48,863 nucleotides of DNA from Candidatus Woesearchaeota archaeon (GTDB lineage: Archaea; Nanobdellota; Nanobdellia; SCGC-AAA011-G17; UBA489), in NCBI GenBank assembly GCA_016845225.1, contig JAERTB010000011.1, positions 1 through 48,863 of the forward strand, in the 5' to 3' direction. Numbering within the stretch: the stretch's first letter is position 1; each line of letters starts with the position of its first letter. The notes below the pieces were generated by a model. It did no database searches and had not been told where the DNA came from. It was given only the letters and a program-made list of their open reading frames with translations. Made by a program: the position numbers and the translations under genes. Below are positions 45,295 through 48,863 of this stretch, piece after piece.

Positions 45295-46983
45295 GTGGTC
45301 AAAGTAACAGAAAAACGATTAATAACAGCGGCATTGCCTTATGTAAACAACATCCCTCATCTGGGACATATAGTTGGATCTCACTTACCTGGAGATATTT
45401 TTGCAAGATTCTGTAGATTAAAAGGATACGATACATTATACATCGGAGGAACTGATGAACATGGAACTCCTGCATTATTAGAAGCAAAAAAACAAAAAAT
45501 CCCCTTAGACAAATTCTGTACAACAATTTACAAAGAACATAAAAAAATATATGATTGGTTTAATATTTCATATGATAATTTCTCAAGAACATCTAAACCA
45601 ATACATCATGAATTAACTCAAGAATTCTTTCAAAAAATAAAAGATAATGGTTACATCAAAGAAGCAAAAATAAAGCAATTCTACTGCGAACACGATAAAA
45701 TATTCTTACCTGATAGATTCGTAGAAGGTACCTGTAAAAGTTGCGGATATGAGCATGCAAGAGGCGACCAGTGTGAAAAATGCACCAAAGTATTAGACAC
45801 ATTAACATTAACAAAAGCAAAATGTACCCTTTGTTCAAACACACCAGAAATCAAAGAATCAAACCATCTTTTCTTAAAATATGATAAACTATCAAGTAAA
45901 TTAGAAACTTGGTTAAAAAAACAAACACATTGGAGACATCAAGTATTAAACTTAGCATTAGCATGGGTAAAAGAAGGAATCAAAGAAAGAGGAATAACCA
46001 GAGACATTGAAAATGGTGTTAAGGTTCCCTTAGAAGGTTATGAAGATAAAGTATTTTACGTATGGTTCGATGCACCAATCGGGTATATTTCATCAACCAA
46101 AGAACACACCAAAGATTGGGAATCATATTGGAAAGAAGACTCTAAGATTTATCATTTCATTGGAAAAGACAACATTCCATTCCATTCAATATTCTGGCCA
46201 TCATCATTAATTGCAAATGGCGATTATAATTTACCCTACAATGTAGTAGGACTTCAATATCTAAACTATGAGGGTGGAAAATTCTCAAAAACACATAAGA
46301 GGGGAGTTTTCTGTGAAAACATTCCTAAAACAGGAATAAATCCAGATGTTCTAAGAGCATACTTAACATTCGTAATTCCTGAAACAGACGACACTGAATT
46401 CAAATGGTCTGAATTTGAATCAAGAGTTAATTCAGATTTGATTGGAAACTTTGGAAATTTTATCAACCGAACCCTAACATTTGTACATTCAAAATTAAAT
46501 GGAGAGCTAGTTCAACCTAAAGATTTAGAGGAATATTCAGAATTCAATCAACAAGTTACAGAAAAAATAAACAAAGTTGAACAACTACTAGAAAAAGCAG
46601 AATTAAGACATGCTTTCCAAGAAATATTATCTTTATCAGATTTAGGAAATAAATTCTTCAATGATCAAGAACCGTGGGTTGTTCTAAAACAAGATGAAAC
46701 CAAAACAAAAGAAATCCTTTACATCTGTGTAGATTTATGTAGAAAATTAGCAATTCTTTCATCACCATATATTCCTTCAAGTTCAGAAAAAATATTCAAA
46801 ATACTAAACTTAAAAGAAAATCCAACAAAAGAATCAATTTGGGAAACATCTAAAGAAATCAAAATACCAAACAAACACAAAATAAACAAACCAGAAGTAT
46901 TATTTGAAAAATTAACGCCTGAATTCATAGAAGAATTCAAGAAAACCGTTGCTGAAACAAGCAACATAAAAGACTTATTTTAG
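45295..46983 (+). CDS. metG: Methionyl-tRNA synthetase
   Basis: ALPYVNNIPHLGHIVGSHL (HIGH-like), two zinc knuckles, GGKFSKTHKRGVF (KMSKS-like); GTG start at 45295 or TTG at 45292. Confidence 0.96.
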   Translation: MVKVTEKRLITAALPYVNNIPHLGHIVGSHLPGDIFARFCRLKGYDTLYIGGTDEHGTPALLEAKKQKIPLDKFCTTIYKEHKKIYDWFNISYDNFSRTSKPIHHELTQEFFQKIKDNGYIKEAKIKQFYCEHDKIFLPDRFVEGTCKSCGYEHARGDQCEKCTKVLDTLTLTKAKCTLCSNTPEIKESNHLFLKYDKLSSKLETWLKKQTHWRHQVLNLALAWVKEGIKERGITRDIENGVKVPLEGYEDKVFYVWFDAPIGYISSTKEHTKDWESYWKEDSKIYHFIGKDNIPFHSIFWPSSLIANGDYNLPYNVVGLQYLNYEGGKFSKTHKRGVFCENIPKTGINPDVLRAYLTFVIPETDDTEFKWSEFESRVNSDLIGNFGNFINRTLTFVHSKLNGELVQPKDLEEYSEFNQQVTEKINKVEQLLEKAELRHAFQEILSLSDLGNKFFNDQEPWVVLKQDETKTKEILYICVDLCRKLAILSSPYIPSSSEKIFKILNLKENPTKESIWETSKEIKIPNKHKINKPEVLFEKLTPEFIEEFKKTVAETSNIKDLF

Positions 46984-47022
46984 ACCAAAAACCTTTAAAA
47001 CACTTTAAAACTAAATAGTATC

Positions 47023-47150
47023 AGCGGGATAGGACAGGTAGGAGTGTCCGTCGGGCTCATAAGTATCTTAACAAAAGGATCTGAGACACCCGGAGAGTCA
47101 AGTAATAAAGGCTCGGGTAAAGGTCGAAGGTTCAAATCCTTCTCCCGCTA
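47023..47150 (+). tRNA. Initiator tRNA-Met (CAT) with two predicted introns (47062..47087 and 47094..47120)
   Basis: AGCGGGA/TCCCGCT acceptor, GGAC..GTCC D-stem, TCGGG-CTCATA|intron1|A-CCCGG|intron2|AGGTC, GAAGG-TTCAAAT-CCTTC; spliced length 75 nt. Confidence 0.88.
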
Positions 47151-47856
47151 CTTTTTTTATTTTATTCAAATGTTTAGGATTAGCAAAGCCAACTTTTTCA
47201 TTCCATAGTTTTAATTGAGATTCACCATTCAAAGTTAAAGTATTAATAATTGAAAATCCAATTTTAAATCTTGAATCCCTGACTTTATAGTCATATTTTT
47301 CGACAACACGAAATCCCAACTTTTTCAGAATAGTAGAAACTTCAAAAATTAAAGTTTTACTTTTAGAAGCTAAACTAATTACAGGATAATAAGGTTTTAA
47401 TTTATTCCTTTTCTTAAATGAAATACATCCGTCAGTGTCAAAAATTCCCCTTATTAGAGGAATAACCAAAGATTTATTTTCTTTAAATATTTCTGGAAGT
47501 TTTAAAGAGCCATACTTAATACCTACAGGCAAACCTACAAATTTAGTAAAAAACAAAAATAAAGTTTTAGAATAGATTCTAAAACCAAAAGTTGTATTTT
47601 TATGAAAACTTTTCATTTTTGGCATAAAATTAAAAACTTGTTTAAATTTAGGGCCAACTACTTGAAAATAAAACTCTTGTTCGTCTAAGGGATTACCAAA
47701 ACAACAAACAACATATTCTTTTTTATTATCTCTAAAACCAATACTTCCATCTCCAATAAGAACTCCAGATAAATAAGCCAATTCGGAAGAAATAGTTTTA
47801 GGAAGAATTATTCCTTTTTCAACATCTTTTTTACTCAAAACAATCTCTTTTTCCAT
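47098..47856 (-). CDS. LAGLIDADG homing endonuclease (two-motif)
   Basis: LAYLSGVLIGDGSI and PLIRGIFDTDGCISF; C-terminus (AGEGFEPSTFTRAFIT) is antisense to the tRNA gene. Likely start MEKEIVLSKKD at 47856. Confidence 0.9.
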   Translation of the reverse strand: MEKEIVLSKKDVEKGIILPKTISSELAYLSGVLIGDGSIGFRDNKKEYVVCCFGNPLDEQEFYFQVVGPKFKQVFNFMPKMKSFHKNTTFGFRIYSKTLFLFFTKFVGLPVGIKYGSLKLPEIFKENKSLVIPLIRGIFDTDGCISFKKRNKLKPYYPVISLASKSKTLIFEVSTILKKLGFRVVEKYDYKVRDSRFKIGFSIINTLTLNGESQLKLWNEKVGFANPKHLNKIKKVAGEGFEPSTFTRAFIT

Positions 47857-47922
47857 ATACTTCAAAAATAAACCTAATTTATAAAGAATAATCTCGCACA
47901 AGGTAAATAGAGTAAGTACAAA

Positions 47923-48834
47923 ATGCAATTCCCAAAGCTCAAAAACAAACTAATATTGGCCCCAATGGCAGAGGTCACTTCACTACCTTTTAGGCTCTTA
48001 TGTAGGAAATATGGAGCTTCTATGACATATACTGAACAACTTTCAGCACTAGCAATCACAAGAGATTCTGAAAAAACATTAGATATGGCTCAAACTAATT
48101 CAAAAGATTCACCAGTAGGATTACAACTATTTGGAAGGAATCCAGATATTTTATTAAAGGCTGCTCAAAAATTATACAAACCTTTTGATGTAATTGATAT
48201 TAACATGGGGTGCCCTTCTAAAAAAATAGTAAAAGAAGGCTACGGGTCTGCTTTACTAAAGGAAAAAGACAGGATTAAAAAAATAATATCTACTTTATCT
48301 AAGAACATTCCACGGCCCATTACAGTAAAAATGCGGTCTGGATTCAAAAAAGTAGAAGCATTAGAATTAATTAAAGTAATGGAAGATGCTGGCTGTTCTG
48401 CAATTACTATTCATGCAAGAACACAAGAACAAGGATATTCTGGAAAATCTGATTGGGAATTAATTAGAAAAGTAAAAGAAAATTCATCAATACCAATTAT
48501 AGGAAACGGAGATGTGGTTGATCCAATTTCTGCTGAAAAAATGTTGAAACAAACAAAATGTGATTATATTATGATTGGGCGTGCAGCAAGAAATAATCCT
48601 TGGATTTTCAAACAAATAAATACTTATTTTGAAACAGGAAAAATAATCCAACAAACTTCTGAAGAAAAATCAAACTTATTTCAAGAGTACGTAAATCAAG
48701 GAGAAACTAATTTTAAACTTCTAAAAATGAGAGCATTAGACTTTACTAAAGGTTTACCAAAGTCCCATAGTTTAAGAGATACTCTTTCTAGAGCAAAAAA
48801 TATTCAAGAAATTAATTCTATATTAAAAAAATAA
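47923..48834 (+). CDS. dus: tRNA-dihydrouridine synthase
   Basis: LAPMAEVTSLPFRLLCRKYGA, DINMGCPSKKIVKEGYGSALL, ITIHARTQEQGYSG, IIGNGDV, IGRAARNNPWIF. Confidence 0.96.
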   Translation: MQFPKLKNKLILAPMAEVTSLPFRLLCRKYGASMTYTEQLSALAITRDSEKTLDMAQTNSKDSPVGLQLFGRNPDILLKAAQKLYKPFDVIDINMGCPSKKIVKEGYGSALLKEKDRIKKIISTLSKNIPRPITVKMRSGFKKVEALELIKVMEDAGCSAITIHARTQEQGYSGKSDWELIRKVKENSSIPIIGNGDVVDPISAEKMLKQTKCDYIMIGRAARNNPWIFKQINTYFETGKIIQQTSEEKSNLFQEYVNQGETNFKLLKMRALDFTKGLPKSHSLRDTLSRAKNIQEINSILKK

Positions 48835-48863
48835 AAAAGAAAAAGGTAAGGGGATTTTACCCC

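Noticed and set aside
48845-48863. Terminator hairpin after dus (ggtaaggggattttacccc)
   Set aside because: Short stem and cut by the window end; cannot be assessed.

Overview
AT-rich, gene-dense window that looks like an archaeal (probably DPANN-type) genome. This is inferred from gene content: deoxyhypusine synthase, Dph5, Dph6, TtuA/Ncs6-like protein, Bud23-like methyltransferase, TATA-like promoters, and an initiator tRNA that appears to carry introns. Most of the window is housekeeping and translation-related: PheST, ThrRS, MetRS, Dus, RlmH, a U32 protein, IMPDH, Nth. It also holds a metal-handling cluster (ZIP, Fur-like, HMA/TauE-SafE/cupredoxin), a polyamine/hypusine operon, and a short accessory island. 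Most interesting observations: (1) a complete AsnB-like glutamine amidotransferase/synthetase fused to a Dph6 diphthine-ammonia ligase, suggesting glutamine-fed diphthamide synthesis; (2) a standalone chorismate mutase with an ATGA overlap to a U32/TrhP-like protein, matching prephenate-dependent RNA hydroxylation; (3) an initiator tRNA-Met gene best explained by two introns (37/38 and 43/44), next to MetRS and overlapped antisense by a LAGLIDADG endonuclease ORF; (4) a perfect 74-bp direct repeat bracketing a ~2.4 kb HNH-containing island, with one copy ending exactly at the 3' end of tRNA-Ser; (5) a GGDEF-domain protein in an archaeal-looking genome. All calls were made by reading motifs by eye; no database search was run.
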